64,000 nt of DNA from Drosophila pseudoobscura (Eukaryota > Arthropoda > Insecta > Diptera > Drosophilidae): contig NC_046683.1 of the NCBI RefSeq assembly GCF_009870125.1, forward strand, positions 54,265,869 through 54,329,868. The letters run 5' to 3'. This document shows, one piece after another, positions 1 through 12,243 of the stretch (its first letter is position 1; each line of letters starts with the position of its first letter). The position numbers and the translations under genes were made by a program. The notes under the pieces were generated by a model, which searched no databases, was not told the origin of the DNA, and worked only from the letters and a program-made list of their open reading frames with translations.

Positions 1-1075
1 TGATGAATTTTAGTAGAGACCTAAATACACTCAGAGAAGAAAGCCCTGGGCGCCGAATATTTTCACTTAGATTTAAATATTTATACCATTTTGCAATGGA
101 GTTGTTTTCTCGTACATTTTGACATTAATATGATACAATTTGAGCTTAATATATTTCATATAAAATATATAAATATATGTTTCGTATTGAAATTAAATAT
201 ATTTCTTACAAAAACACTTTTTACAACATTTATATTTAAATAAAATGAAAATTCTGTTTGTATTGGAAAATCGAATACTTAATTTATATATGTATGGGTG
301 TGCTTCTTTTTACTGTGCCATTTTTCTCTCAGTGTAATGTCTTTGCATAAATACATATGTATGTGGCACATAACAAAATCTGTTAAATATATTTAATTTA
401 TTTCAAATTCTGGCTTGCAAAGCTGTTTCTTGACTTGGGTTCTAGTGTCTCTGAAATTCTGGTTCTTAAAACCAGATATTGAGATACTTTTAATGAGATA
501 CTACCCATTTTACCTATGTATAGATGTAAGTACTACTGCTGTACTAGTACCACGGGTATAGCAACAATCAATTGGGCAAACAACTTTATCGATCCAATTT
601 CGTATGCAAAAAGTAGATTTTAAATTCGTAAATCGTGTGCGGCTCACATTGTATGCTTGCTGGTCCACAAAATAGAGCCCTCTGTGTGTGCTGTGTGGGG
701 CATCCACAATACGCTCCATCCATTCCACTGTTATCCAGAGCCATCAATAATATATGAGTCGCAAACGCTTGCATTGGAACACAATGGACAGAAGCAAAAC
801 GCATTTTATGTGCATTTCAAAAACAATAAACCAAAACAAAAGGGCCAAAAACACATAGAGTGAGCGAGACACAGACAGAGAGAGAGAGAGGGAGAGAGCG
901 AGTGCGAGTGCGGAACAATAGGGAGAGAGGGCTTGGCTTCCATTGTTTTGACCAACTTTGCGGAGGAGCACTCGACACCCTTGCTCCCCCCCCGTCCCCT
1001 ACTGACCAGCAAAGAATGTATTACATATTAAGTCTGATAACACGTTGCGGGCTTAAATTATAGCTTAGGCCAGTT
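1..1075. other. AT-rich noncoding DNA with a GA microsatellite
   Basis: I see no gene here. The first 480 bases are strongly AT-rich with TATATTTAAA-like runs. A GA-rich simple repeat (GAGAGAGAGAGGGAGAG type) lies at about 869-905. The open frames overlapping 740-1063 follow this repeat and have no protein-like composition. Confidence 0.6.
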
Positions 1076-1237
1076 ATGGCCACTGCCACGCCTACACGAA
1101 GGAAGAGAAAAAATAACGCCACAGCAAAGTGCAGCTATTGTCAGGACGGCCGGAATGGAGCTCCTCACCCAGACATCACTTTTCAATGGAGCCCTGAGAG
1201 AAGTATGCTAACTAACCAACAATTACAGATAACATGA
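1076..1237 (+). CDS. Doubtful 53-codon ORF with a CxxC motif
   Basis: I do not recognise this ORF. It opens with an ATG in a fair context, has a basic N-terminus (TRRKRKNN), then a CSYC motif and ITFQWSPER. The spacing is faintly like the start of a THAP-type zinc domain (CxxC followed by an aromatic and proline patch), but the distal C-x2-H is not visible before the stop. Just after PER comes GTATGCTAACTAAC, which looks like a donor followed at once by a branch-point sequence, with acceptor-like TTACAG sites 26 and 43-45 bases from the donor. These introns would be shorter than normal for flies. It could be a fragment of a transposase or of a domesticated gene, or chance. Confidence 0.15.
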   Translation: MATATPTRRKRKNNATAKCSYCQDGRNGAPHPDITFQWSPERSMLTNQQLQIT

Positions 1238-4200
1238 GGTTACAGTTTGAAGTGAAGAGGATGTTACCAGAATTTTATTTATCCAATAATTTTTATGTAA
1301 TACCCAGAGGACATCAGATTTAATCCACCATGGACCATATTGTATAGCAGAAGCAGACGGTAAAAGACGGTACCTCCCCCAACCAAGAGACGACTTTTAT
1401 CTGTAGGTATAGTACTGTTACTGGAGACATGCCCCCTCCAGCAAACCTAGAAACGTGAGTCCCGAAAAATAAGTATCGCAAAAGGCTCTCAACCGAGAGC
1501 TACTATGACTGATACTTTCCCTGCCACAAACTGAACGACACAAGTATCATATCTGTATCATTTTCGGATCCAAATTCGAGCGTTTGCTAAACATTGTCAT
1601 TTCGATAATAGTAAGCCCCTGTTTCCATTAAAACGAGCCAAGTTTGGGTACGTTTCGCGTTACAAAATGGTATAGTCTGTAGCTACTGGTCTGCAGAAAG
1701 GCCTATTTGGACATGTAAATGAAATCCGAAGCACCCTCTTTTCCTCAAGTATATATGTATTTTCATTTGTACGATACGTATATATTGTATGTACATATAT
1801 ATAGAGCAAACAAATTACACAATTGACCGCCAAACAGGCCGCAAAAACTTGGCCAAATTAACTGCGTCTGTGTGCCACACAACAACAAAAAAGTTTTTAC
1901 ATAAATTTTGTAAATTATTATAAATATTGTTTGGACCACACAAGGGCTCCTGCAAAAAGCATCTATATATATATATAACACTCCTATATATGTACATATA
2001 TAAATATGGGGGCGCGGTGGTTTGGTCTGTGGATATAACAAAGCTGGAAATTATCCATAAATTTTGGTGCTTTGTGGCTCTAATACCCTTGCCGACGGTT
2101 TTAATATGCATCAATGTCATAAATAGTTTGAAACTTAATCGAAATGAACCCACAAAAAGAGGAGCTTTTATAAGTATTTAGGACTGCAAGTTGCTCTATT
2201 CATTGAACCATTATTGACCCAAATCGATGTCCTCTGTCCGGGGTGGTGTCGGGGTGGTCTTCGGGGTGGCTTGCATTAATTTCCAATAACTCTTCCATTT
2301 GCCTGTCATAATCGGCATCTAGCCAAACTGCCACTTGAGTGGAAATGCCTTGACATTATCATAACTGCATCAGATGTTCAATAATTCTAGCGTTTTTCTT
2401 TATTCCCTCTTTGCTTGCACTCTTCAAACGGAATCGGAGTCCTCCGCCATGAAGATGCCGTCGATGAGGAGGCGACACCTAAAAACCAAAGGCAAACAGC
2501 CGGATTTCTTTCTCTTCCCTTTTAGTTTTTTTTATTTTTTTTTGTTCGTTGTCCCATCGCGTTTCTTGCTCTTTATCACGCGCCAACTGAGGCACCAGGG
2601 GAAACCAGGGGGCAGAAGGCACCAGGCAGCGCAATCGGGATCCAGACCAAGTCCCAGTCGCAGACCCAGACCCAGACCCAGACCCAGGAACAGAACAGAA
2701 CAGAGACCATCTCCCCTTACCAGACACTCAGCCAACGGCAACGAAAAGATTAAATCAGCGCAAAGTGCAAACACTGTGTCAAGTGTAGAGACTGTGGAGT
2801 GTAGACCCAGTCGGGCAGCAGACCGGGGCCCCAGACACGGCTAAAGACACACGGGAACGGGCCATTGATACGGACGCCCACGGACGCCCACGAAGGCCCA
2901 CGCCCCCTATCCGGGTCCCCTTTTCGTGGGACGAACATACCGAGCAAAAACGACACAAAAAAAAAGAACGGATAAATGTCAATCAAATTAACTGGCAATG
3001 CGATATGCAGCGATAGTGTAGGTAGCAGGTGAAACACACGGAAGTTCCTGTTTTTTAAGGATTTCTCCTTCCTGGAATTAAATTACATACTTCCTTGTGT
3101 GTACGAGGCAGCGATTAAAGACGAGCAGCGATTAAGGAGTTCCACAGAAATGTTCGATTTAATGAGATCCCAGAGCGGTGAACTTTTGAGTCAATAAAAG
3201 GCTATTGTTTTTCATTCGCATCATATTAGTTCGGAATTTGAATCCAATCGATTTATTCCAACAAGGTGCTAATCATTTCATTGAGGGGCCCTGAAACTTG
3301 GCGGCCACCATGAACACGTGCTGTTTGTTTTCTTCAATTAAAAGTTCGCATACCTCTGAAATGCACAGCCATATCATTCGATTCAACAAGTGTTTGCCCC
3401 AAGTCCCCCAAGCAGAGCCGAGCCCCCACCGCAAATGGGGGTATTCACACTGAGTACATATTGTAAGTGCATGTAGACAAATACAATTAAGAGAAAAACG
3501 CGACGCAGCATTAATTGTTGCAGTTTTTCCTATTTACACACAACTCGGCAAAGGAAAACAAATGTGAAAATCCCAGAGTAATTAAGCTGCACATCAGGGA
3601 GCGAACGGAGAAACTTTGTTGCTAAATGCCTGCAAACAGGGAACGGGTAGCAAACTCTCGTACTTGCTCGCAATTAATGCAAAGAAGGCATATAAAGGCA
3701 AATATTGTGTAACATTTTGAATGCTTTTTGAGCAAGCTTCTACCCTCGTCTACCCTCGAGCCAGGGGCCTCGAACAAATTTAAGGCCCATTAATTGCAGC
3801 CAGCAACAGGAAATCATTTCAGATATTCCTTTGATAATTACAAACAGACGACTGGGGGGAGGGAGGCCGACAGGGGGAGTCTCCGTCAGAGTTCAATCGA
3901 TGACAATCGTGGCCCTCTAGGTCCACGCCCTGGGGCTAACCACAGGCCACAAACAAGTCCATCATCGATTGTGGTTCAAATTGCGTTAATATTCGATGGG
4001 ATGCGATGCGATGCGATGCGAAGCGAAGCGATGCGATGCCATTCGATGCGATGGGCCTCCATCGATGGTGGATGGCAGTCAACAACAGAACAGAGCCAGT
4101 GTCTGCATAATTGTCATTAACGTTGGATACTCGTATGTCCGTTTGCATGGATTGTTGTTTGTGCAGCTGCTGTAGGAACATGGCAGTCCATTAGCCACGG

Positions 4201-7200
4201 CTTGCCCTGCCCTGAAGCTAATCGAACTGTCATGGGAATCTTAATATAATTAATAACATCTTGATACATTCCTTTGTTTTATGGAATTTAGCCTTCTCTG
4301 CTCTGCTCTTCTGCTTATATTCATTTAAAAATTGCCAACCTACTGACCAGAGTTTTTGATTAGCATACTGATTCTATCACCGTAATTTCCAGTTTCTTTC
4401 CTCTCTGCCCGAATAATTATTTCATTTTGTTTTAATTTCCCGTTTTCTCTCATTCGCTTTTCAGTTCAAGAATCCCTGAATTGTGTGTGTGTGTGTCGGG
4501 AGTGCGGGCGGGACGGGGGGTACGGAGGGGAGTAGTCGGACGGAGTCCCCAACAATTAGCCAATCCCTAAGTCAGCCCCTGCTAGGCTCAACACGGATGC
4601 CGAACCAAAACCCTTTCCTCGCTTTCCTCGCTTTCCCCGTAACCCCATTTCAGAGACATTGCCCCCTGTGGGGTGGGTCTGCTGTCTGACTTGGACTCCC
4701 CATTGGGGCCTGGCTTTTCGATGCACGACACGACATAGTTCCATTAAACTTTCGACGATAACGCGCCAAACTTTGCGCCCAGCAAAACTCTCAGTAATTT
4801 GCAGGAAGTCGACCGACCCACCGACCCACCGCCCCCAACCCCCGGCCCGAAATCCCAACCAAAGCAAGGAGGGCCCTGCCTGGCCATAAGTTAGGCGCTG
4901 CACTAATCAAGCGTTGCATACCAGACCAGGCTAGCACACAGAACAGAACAGAAGACCAGACCAGACCAGGCCCGGAGGCAAAGGCAGTTGCAGTGGCAGT
5001 GGCAGAGGCAGTGGCAGAGGCAGAGGCGTTAAACAGAGGCAGAGACTCCTTTCCTACATCGAGGCATTTATTAATAACGCGAACTTTAAATAACCCAGCA
5101 GAACTTAAGTCAAGTCCTGCCTTGGCTGCAGGTCTCTCCCGGTCTCTCTCCGGTGCCCGATGCGGTTGCCTGATAATTGCGCATACGCCACGTTGCCGTA
5201 GCTGGCTGCGGCTGGGCATTTCTGGAATAGCTTCAAATCTGGCGGCTCGTGCACTGAATTTTAAACTTGCTCTAAACGGATACCCTGATCGATTTCTACA
5301 GCCCAGATCGATGGGGAAAAACCTAAGAAAGTGAGCGTATTGAAGGCTTATGCTTTCCAATTTCTAATGCCGTTTATTCCGTTGCCCTTCGAAGAGTATC
5401 TCCTTATTTTAAAGGGTGGCTGAGTGTCGCTACTCTGCTTTCGGGCAATTTCTTTTGGCCGAAAAACTGCAGCATTCCCCGAATGCGCAGCTGCTTGGAT
5501 TGGGTGTTTGTATTGTTATTATTATTACGGCACATGTTGCCCAGATGCCGTATCCTGGCCAGCGCACAGGACCGACATGACTCGACCCGAGCCAGGGCGA
5601 GGGCCAACTTGGTTTCCGGGCACTATCAATCTTTTCCTGGGTTTTTTTTTTTTTTTTTTGGTTTGTTTGGCTAGCGGCCAAGTTGCATTATCATAAAATG
5701 GAATTTTCGTAGCACCTCTGGCCGATTCGTGACTGGGCCTGGCCTTTGAGTGACTTTTGCCACAGCTTTGACCATTTGATTGTTGCACCATCGGATACCT
5801 CCGACACCCGTTCGACTTCACACCCCTCGACCCCCCAGCCCTTGTCTGTTGGGTCATTTACACTTGGCCACCTGATCCCTGTCGGCCGGTGCCGGTGCCC
5901 GTCCCCCACCCCCTGTCTCCAGTTGTTCCAGTGTTGATATTTTGCCCAAAAACATTTCTCAAAAAAAGTTCAACACGAAAATTGCCTCTGATGGAGGATG
6001 GAGGGCGGGGCAGGGCAGGGCAGGGCAGGGCAGGGCAGGGCAGAATAGAGGAGTCCCCCCGACAGGCCGCAAAAAGGGAAGAAAAAAGAAAAGTGTGCTG
6101 GGAAAAACTTGATAGAATCTTCTTGTCCTACTGCCGCTCCACAGCTTGTCCTGGTCGCTGCTTGGTTGAGTTGCCAAGCTTGTCGGCTTGCAGCTGCAGT
6201 ACATGTGGCTGGAGGCATCGACAGCACAGCCGTTGCAAGGCTCTTGTTTGTTGTACTTGTCGAAAGTTTGCCAGCAGACGCGGGCTGGTGATGGGTTGGG
6301 CCGGCGATGGGTTGGGCCGGCGATGGGGGAGTTGCGGTGGCAATATCTGGGGATATACGAGTGCTGCCCTGACTGACTGTTGCATGCGCTGCAACCGGAA
6401 GGCGCTGCAGAAATATGGAAAGAATTTCCGTAAGTGGATACATATGTACAAATTATTCATACATTTATCTAATGTTGAAGGCTTACTTTTGGCAGTCGTG
6501 AGATTATCGATGGCTTCCAATGAAGAATGTTTATCAAGAAGAATTTAGAGGGTCGTGCGGGCCTAGAAAACTATAGGAATTATAGATTTCTAATCAGTCC
6601 TTTACCAGCTGTGATCTTCTGATATAATTCGACGGGTTATATGAAGGATTAATTGGTGGCAATGAGTACCAAAAACACTTAAGACCAGACAATAGAGCAT
6701 TCCCGCTTGCAGATCAGATGGCGTGGAGATCTCCCTGAGAGAGCGCTTTCATCGGGTGTCCGAAATGGCCTAAACAACTCCAATATGCAATTTTCTTCGA
6801 GTGCCAACTTTTTGTGGCCCATCCCCCCTACCCCCCACCCACCAAGTCAGGCCGCAAACTTTTCTAATAACCTAAGATACTGGCAAACAGACACGACCAC
6901 ACATTGGCACAGACTCCAGCGAGGGGCAAACATTGCCGAGGAAAGGAATAATATGTGCTGCCGAAAAAATTGCAGGGCATACAAGGGAGAGAAAGAGAGA
7001 GAGAGAGCAGCATGGGGATACAACAGCAGGACAAACAAAGGCCATACCATCGATGTAGAGGCATATCAAATTGACGTGTTATTTCGAAAACTTTCCAAGA
7101 GAGAGGGAGAGAGAGAGAGAGAGAGAGTAAGCATTAAATTTGCAAAAGTAAATTCGCCGAGTGCCAGAAAGGGATGGCCAGATAGCGGGAGTACTGTCTA

Positions 7201-8057
7201 AACGGGGTTGCAGGCATCAAAATGAAAGAAGGCAAACGAGATACTAAATATTGTGCGACAAAATATCCTTGAAAAGCGATGGTTTGCCATGCAGGTGCTG
7301 CTGTCCCGTTTGGCCAGTACCCAGGACACTCCGGCAGGAGCTTGGCCGATGGAGGAGCGGGCATACCGAAACGTGATATATTATCTTACATTAAGGGCAA
7401 ATTGAAAAGCTAGCTGTAAAAGAAGCAATTGAGAAGAGTAAAAAGAGAGCAACTCCGCAGAGAAATAAAATAACAAATCGAAAAAGAGTAATTTCGCATC
7501 CACTTCGGGGGGGAGGGGGAGGGGCAGGGGAGCTTTAGAGCTTACGCATTTCAACACGCTCCTCCACCGCTCCTCTGGTCCCCTGCTCCACCCAATCGAA
7601 TGCAGTTATGACTATGACTAACTGTAAAAGCGACAGTGAAAGAGACAGATAGAGCCAGGAGGAGGAGGAGGAGGAGGAGGATGCAAGGAGTGCTGGTACA
7701 GTTATGGCCTCCTGGCATTCATTTTTTAGTGCGCCACCAATAAAAAATATACGGCTAGATATTTATGTGTGTAGTCTATAGTAAATATTTTCGCTGCTGC
7801 CGCTGCTGTTTTTACAATACTTGCATTGAAATTGCTGGCAATCAAATAAATGCGGAATTGATTGATTGACCGCTTGATTGATGCCAGTGCGGGCTCTTTG
7901 AAAAATAATCAAAAACAACAAAAAACCACTTAATGAGGAAAGGCGCTGCCTGGAAATGTCATAAATCCGACGGAACTAGTTCATTTGGGTGCGGGCCTTG
8001 GCACGGTATTAGTTCACCTTCGGTTCACTCAATTGAAATCCCATTAAACTGTTTATA
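1238..8057. other. Noncoding DNA rich in simple repeats
   Basis: No coding exon is supported here. It holds many short simple repeats: CAGACC at about 2655-2690, GATGC at 3998-4040, GGCAGT/GGCAGA at 4985-5032, a T run at 5641-5659, GGGCA at 6007-6043, GA runs at 6990-7005 and 7098-7127, and GGA at 7657-7681. ORFs of 100 to 219 codons in this stretch, such as 4791-5360 on the minus strand and 5889-6548 on the plus strand, are built from these repeats and lack domain-like sequence. The piece at 1440-1670 resembles degraded repeat sequence but I cannot name it. Confidence 0.55.
6007..6043. repeat. GGGCA pentanucleotide microsatellite
   Basis: Seven uninterrupted copies of a GGGCA/GGCAG unit. 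The repeat forces long spurious open frames on both strands around it. Confidence 0.9.
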
Positions 8058-8570
8058 ACCAATACTCGAAGAGTTAAGGGGTAATACATATTGTTGATTG
8101 CTTCGAGTTTAGAGTATACCAAAAATCATAGAGACAAAAGAAAGTTACTTTAAATAATTCATTAATGAAGATCTGACTTTGGAAGCACAAGTATCAAAGG
8201 AGCAAAGATGGAAACATTTATTGTAATCGCGGCCAAGGCTACGGAAAGATTCTTGGTCGGAAGACGGAGAGTAAAGCAATGCCTCGCCCGGCGGGATGGG
8301 ACAGCAATACTGATTGGGCTAATGAGGGCCGAGGATTCAAGCCCGTCTAGCAGAGGTTTATGGTTTTCAAGAGAGTGCAAGCCGACTCTCATAAGAAGGA
8401 AGATGACGAGAAGGGTAGCCAGGGATTAGATCGGATCTTTATTGTAAGCCAGAAGGAACAAAGCCCCTTCCACGCGCTTACTCAACGTCTCTCTCTCTCT
8501 CGCACACACACTCTTCCTCGTGCAGTGTGCACGCTCTGAAGGAGCTGAGCGAGAGCATAACGGCTCTAGT
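8058..8570 (+). mobile_element. Degraded DINE-1/SGM-like repeat
   Basis: It opens with an AATACTCGAAGAGTTAAGGGG-like block and closes with a CT/CA-rich stretch followed by TCGTGCAGTGTGCACGCTCT. The same closing block occurs with one difference at about 39717-39736, and a related TACTCGAAGAG opening occurs at 59221. This order of blocks fits the nonautonomous Helitron-derived DINE-1/SGM repeats of flies as I know them. The middle (8140-8450) is unlike the other copies and could be unrelated sequence or an old insertion. The element is nonautonomous and carries no gene. Confidence 0.4.
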
Positions 8571-9474
8571 GCATAATCGATAATAGAATATTAGGTAATG
8601 GATTTAAGATTATTTCCGGGGCTTATCTCTGCATTGCTGGAAGTATTGTGCGAGTTGAAGGTTCGCCCCAAGCTATATCCCACAAGTACTTCTTTTAATT
8701 AACAACCCACCAGTGTTCATATGTACATACCATACAAATGTATCTTCGTCCACAATTTGAACAGCTAAGCTGCCAACTTTCCTCCCATCCCTTGAAAATA
8801 ACTTTCAGTTGCCCCGTAATCTGACCGAACTTGCAACCAATTTGGGACTGCACATTCTCGCATTGGTGATGCCTAATGGGCGATGATAATGCACCGACAA
8901 CTGTGTGAACAGAACAGCAGAGCAGAGCAGAGCAGAGCAGAGCACACTCGAAACTTCGCCGGGGATGGAAGAGGGACGGCTGGCCACCGAACTATGCCAA
9001 ATTACTGAAAAGCCTTGCAACACCTGCGTGGCGTGGCAATAACTTCTTTGGATTGTGGGTGGTGGGGCCACTGGAAAGTTGGCCACCTGCAGTCGGTCGG
9101 GCAGGACCACGAGGGGGTAGGGGAGGGCTCAATTAGTTCAAACTTGGACCAGCAGCAATTAGACAACGCAGTGGAGGGCTCATGTTAATGGCCGGAAGCA
9201 GAAATGACACACGACGGAAGCCACTTCTGACAGGGACCGAGAGACAGAGCAACAGAGCAACAGAGAGGGGTAAAGAAGAGAGCCTTGGCTAGACTCTCAG
9301 CTCCAGTTTCGGTCAAGGCATTGCGATTCCAAAAATTAATTTCAAGGGATGGGCCCAGACTGTGTACAATCGAGTCTAGATTTGTTGACTTTTCTAATAT
9401 CGATATCAAACAAATATCAAATTGGGAGTAAAAGCCGAAGCATGGCTAATAGATTGCTTTCATTTTGCTGTCAG
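8571..9474. other. Noncoding DNA upstream of the carrier gene
   Basis: It includes a GCAGA repeat at 8917-8943 and no supported exon. The 5' end and promoter of the carrier gene should lie here or just beyond, but I could not find a clear TATA box, initiator or first coding exon. Confidence 0.4.
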
Positions 9475-9642
9475 TGAAGGCTTGTGCACTCAGACCACTC
9501 AGAATTAGATACGACTTCAAGCTGGCGTGCCTATACAAGTACTGCGAAGTCCTGAAGGAGGACCGAAGGTGTGGGATGCGGCTGTCCCCCTCCCCCCCCT
9601 CGAGCGCTATTACTGATCTTGATGTTCTGTGTGTGATTGCAG

Positions 9643-10624
9643 GTTATATCCGCGGTGGTGGGCCGGCGGGTTGGCGGGCGCCACCACGCAGTTAATAACG
9701 TCCCCCCTCGACCTTCTGGAGACGCGCATGATGATCATCAAGAAGCGTAAGAGTATTGTGGAGCTCGGCCGCTTGGCTATCGAAAAAGACGGTAAGCCGT
9801 ACAGATACTCGCATTCATTCGACGATCGCAATCGAAGCCCTGTCGCACATAGGTTTCCTGTCCCTATACGATGGACTCAGTGCCCAGCTGATGCGCCAGA
9901 TGACCTACATGGCCCTTCGCTTTCATCTGTACGAGACCGGGAAGAGGTACGTGGACGAGTACAACTTCCTGCACAAGGTGGGCGTGGCCTGCGTGGCTGG
10001 GATTACGGCGGGATGTGTGGGCATACCGATGGAGCTGGTGAACACCAGGATGCACGTGGACCGGGTCCTTGCCGAGGAGAAGAGACGCAACTACCGGCAT
10101 GTCTTCCATGGCCTGTACAGCGTGATTCGCGACGAGGGTTGGATGTCACTCTACAAGGGCGGAACCTTCTCATGCGCCCGGGCGGCCCTCCTCACCATTG
10201 GCCAGAATGCGGTCTACGATCAGGTGATGCAAGCATTCTTTAGCCCTCATGTTCGTCCTCTGATCCTCCCCCCCCCCCCCCCCCCCACCGCCAGGCCAAG
10301 ATGAACTACATGAGCTACTTGGAGCTCAAGGACGACAGCAAGATCCTGCACGTGATCAGCTCCCTGACGGCGGCCCTCCTCTGCGGTCCCCTGTGCCAGC
10401 CCATCGAGATCATGAAAACGCTCAGCATGACCACCAGAGCCCCGGACGGGGACAAGACGGAGAAGCTATGGAACTACATGCTGCGTTTCGGACCAGGTGG
10501 ACTCTTCCGCGGAGTTGTGCCCAATCTGATGCGGATAGTGCCGAACACGATCTGTACGTTTGTTCTGTTCGAACAGTTTCGCTTGTACTTTGGGTACTAC
10601 GATGATGTCCCACGGAGTGACTGA
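9643..10624 (+). CDS. Mitochondrial dicarboxylate-carrier-like protein (5' end unresolved)
   Basis: This is a mitochondrial inner-membrane solute carrier, closest by eye to the insect Dic2/Dic4-type dicarboxylate carriers, which exchange dicarboxylates for phosphate or related anions. Exons are 9643-9791, 9853-10223 and 10295-10624, with GT-AG introns of 61 and 71 bases. They give 282 residues, close to the usual 280-300, with the three carrier repeats intact. The three signature motifs read SPLDLLETR, GIPMELVNTR and CQPIEIMKTL: proline and acidic residue are kept, but the first basic position is E and N in repeats 1 and 2. WWAGGLAG, DGLSAQLMRQMTY and GLYSVIRDEGWMSLYKGG are typical of the family. 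An in-frame stop lies at 9620-9622 and no ATG follows it, so an upstream exon must supply the start. A candidate is 9475-9568, whose donor phase joins to give EDRRLYPRWW. GC3 is high throughout. The exact substrate cannot be read from sequence. Confidence 0.88.
10268..10286 (+). repeat. 19-base poly-C tract inside carrier intron 2
   Basis: An uninterrupted run of 19 C sits just upstream of the ACCGCCAG acceptor of the second intron of the carrier gene, so it serves as most of the polypyrimidine tract. Its length is likely to vary between individuals and may be uncertain in an assembly. Confidence 0.9.
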
Positions 10625-12243
10625 ATGCCGAATGAGTACTGAATGTGCAACGAAATGCAGCTGTCTAATGTTTGCCCCCTGAACGAACACCTTCTAAATG
10701 TTAGTTTAACCTCGTGGCTCGCCCAGCGAGAGCGCTCTCGTAAGTCAAACATTCAGTGCCATTCGCGGCCCCTGCCACGGCCCCTGACTGACTTCAGCCA
10801 CGTATTTATTTGCAAAACAATCTCGGCCAAAGCAACCTCAAATATACGCTGAATGCACCTCTATAAAGCATTCAATTCCACATTGATTGCACAACCTCAC
10901 CACACCTCCCCCCCCCCCCCCCCCCCCCACGGAGCTCTCACGGCGGGAGCTCCCACCGAAAACGGGTCAACGGTGCGTGTGCGTATTATTTAATAATGCA
11001 AAACGATGTGGGCGCCGTATAACCGAGTCGTAGCCGTAGCCGTAGCCGTAGCCGTGCCTGTGCCAAACCGCTTGCATAAATACAAACTATGCAAATTATT
11101 TTAATGGCAAACAAAATGTGCAAGCCTAGCGCCTAATAACCTGCCAACCGACACAGAAAACAGCCCCAACCACCGGCTGCCGATCCCCCATATCTTTCGT
11201 ATATCCGCCAGCTGAGGCAAGGCCTCATTGCGGATGCAATCGCAAGTCAGTCATAAACTTGGCTGAGAGCATTTATGCAAATAGCGAGAGCGGGTGTCTA
11301 AGTGCGAGTTTGTGTGCTGTGTTGTGCAGTGCCGTTGCGTTGTGTTGCGTTGCAAGTGTACGCACTGGTTGTTGCTGGATGGTACGCACGAATGGCTAGA
11401 GGAGGGAGCGAGCCCAAGGGGGTGTGTGGGGACCCAAGCCTAGAGCCTAGATAGATATATCCTCCAGATATCGCTATCGCTATCGCTACTGATTGCCATC
11501 TCTATAAAGAAACCTCGCTTAGCTGTCGCTCTATATCCCGGCATTCCACTAATTTGGTTTCACTGCGTCGCATTATTCTTATTTTTGCCGCGTTTCCCCT
11601 CGCCCGCCTAAAATTGCCTACTTACAAATTCAATTTCCACAATGATTGCAATCACGATTAAAGGGTGGAGTGGAGCACTAGGACTAGGCGAAGGCAGAGG
11701 GCGGACGGAGAGACGCATGTGTAGTGGTGTGTCCTCCATATGTTGTCGTGGTCCTTCACCCACCCACCAAGCCATCCATCTCCCTCCATACGTGGAACAT
11801 TTACCTCGTGTACGTGACACGACACTCCACGCAAAACGATGTCAGATGCGGAGACTCCTCGAACAAGGGAACTTCACTTCTCGCGAGACTGACACTCGCT
11901 GACTCTCCCTGACTTGCTGTGTGGGCACTGTTGCTCATACGCCTAGCTGTCATCGTCCTCCCTCCACCTAAACCTCCATCGCCAGCACCAGCGCCACTTC
12001 CTCTCTGAAAACTATGCACGGGACACGTGCTGGCATTTGGCCCCCAACTTTGGTGGCACACAACTGCGTCCCCGGCAGCGGCAACGAGTTGGACAAACTA
12101 ATGTTCATTAGTCACGTTGCGAGTGGTAATCAATTTATAATGTGAGCAGTTGCGGTTGATGTTTTCAGTGGGCCAGGGACTGATGGTAGGGGATGGCAGG
12201 GGATGGGCCCACACCGAAACCCTTTTGTGTCAATGATCTCTCG
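10625..12243. other. Noncoding spacer between carrier gene and carrier pseudogene
   Basis: It contains the 3' flank of the carrier gene, a second poly-C run of 21 bases at 10908-10928, a GTAGCC repeat at about 11028-11055, and ATCGCT repeats near 11470-11487. I see no coding exon. Confidence 0.5.
10908..10928. repeat. 21-base poly-C run
   Basis: Uninterrupted C homopolymer in the 3' flank of the carrier gene, about 620 bases from the similar run in its intron. I see no function. Confidence 0.9.

Noticed and set aside
5889..6548. 219-codon plus-strand open frame
   Set aside because: The GGGCA repeat yields GRAGQGRAGQ, and the downstream part is Cys-rich by chance. Competing ORFs lie on the other strand.
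8268..8360. tRNA-like GGATTCAAGCCC segment
   Set aside because: I could not fold acceptor, D and anticodon arms around it. It lies inside a degraded repeat.
10301..10624. Separate gene starting at MNYMSYLELK
   Set aside because: It is the third exon of the carrier: a proper acceptor precedes it at 10293-10294, the frame joins as DQAKMNYMS, and it supplies the third carrier repeat.
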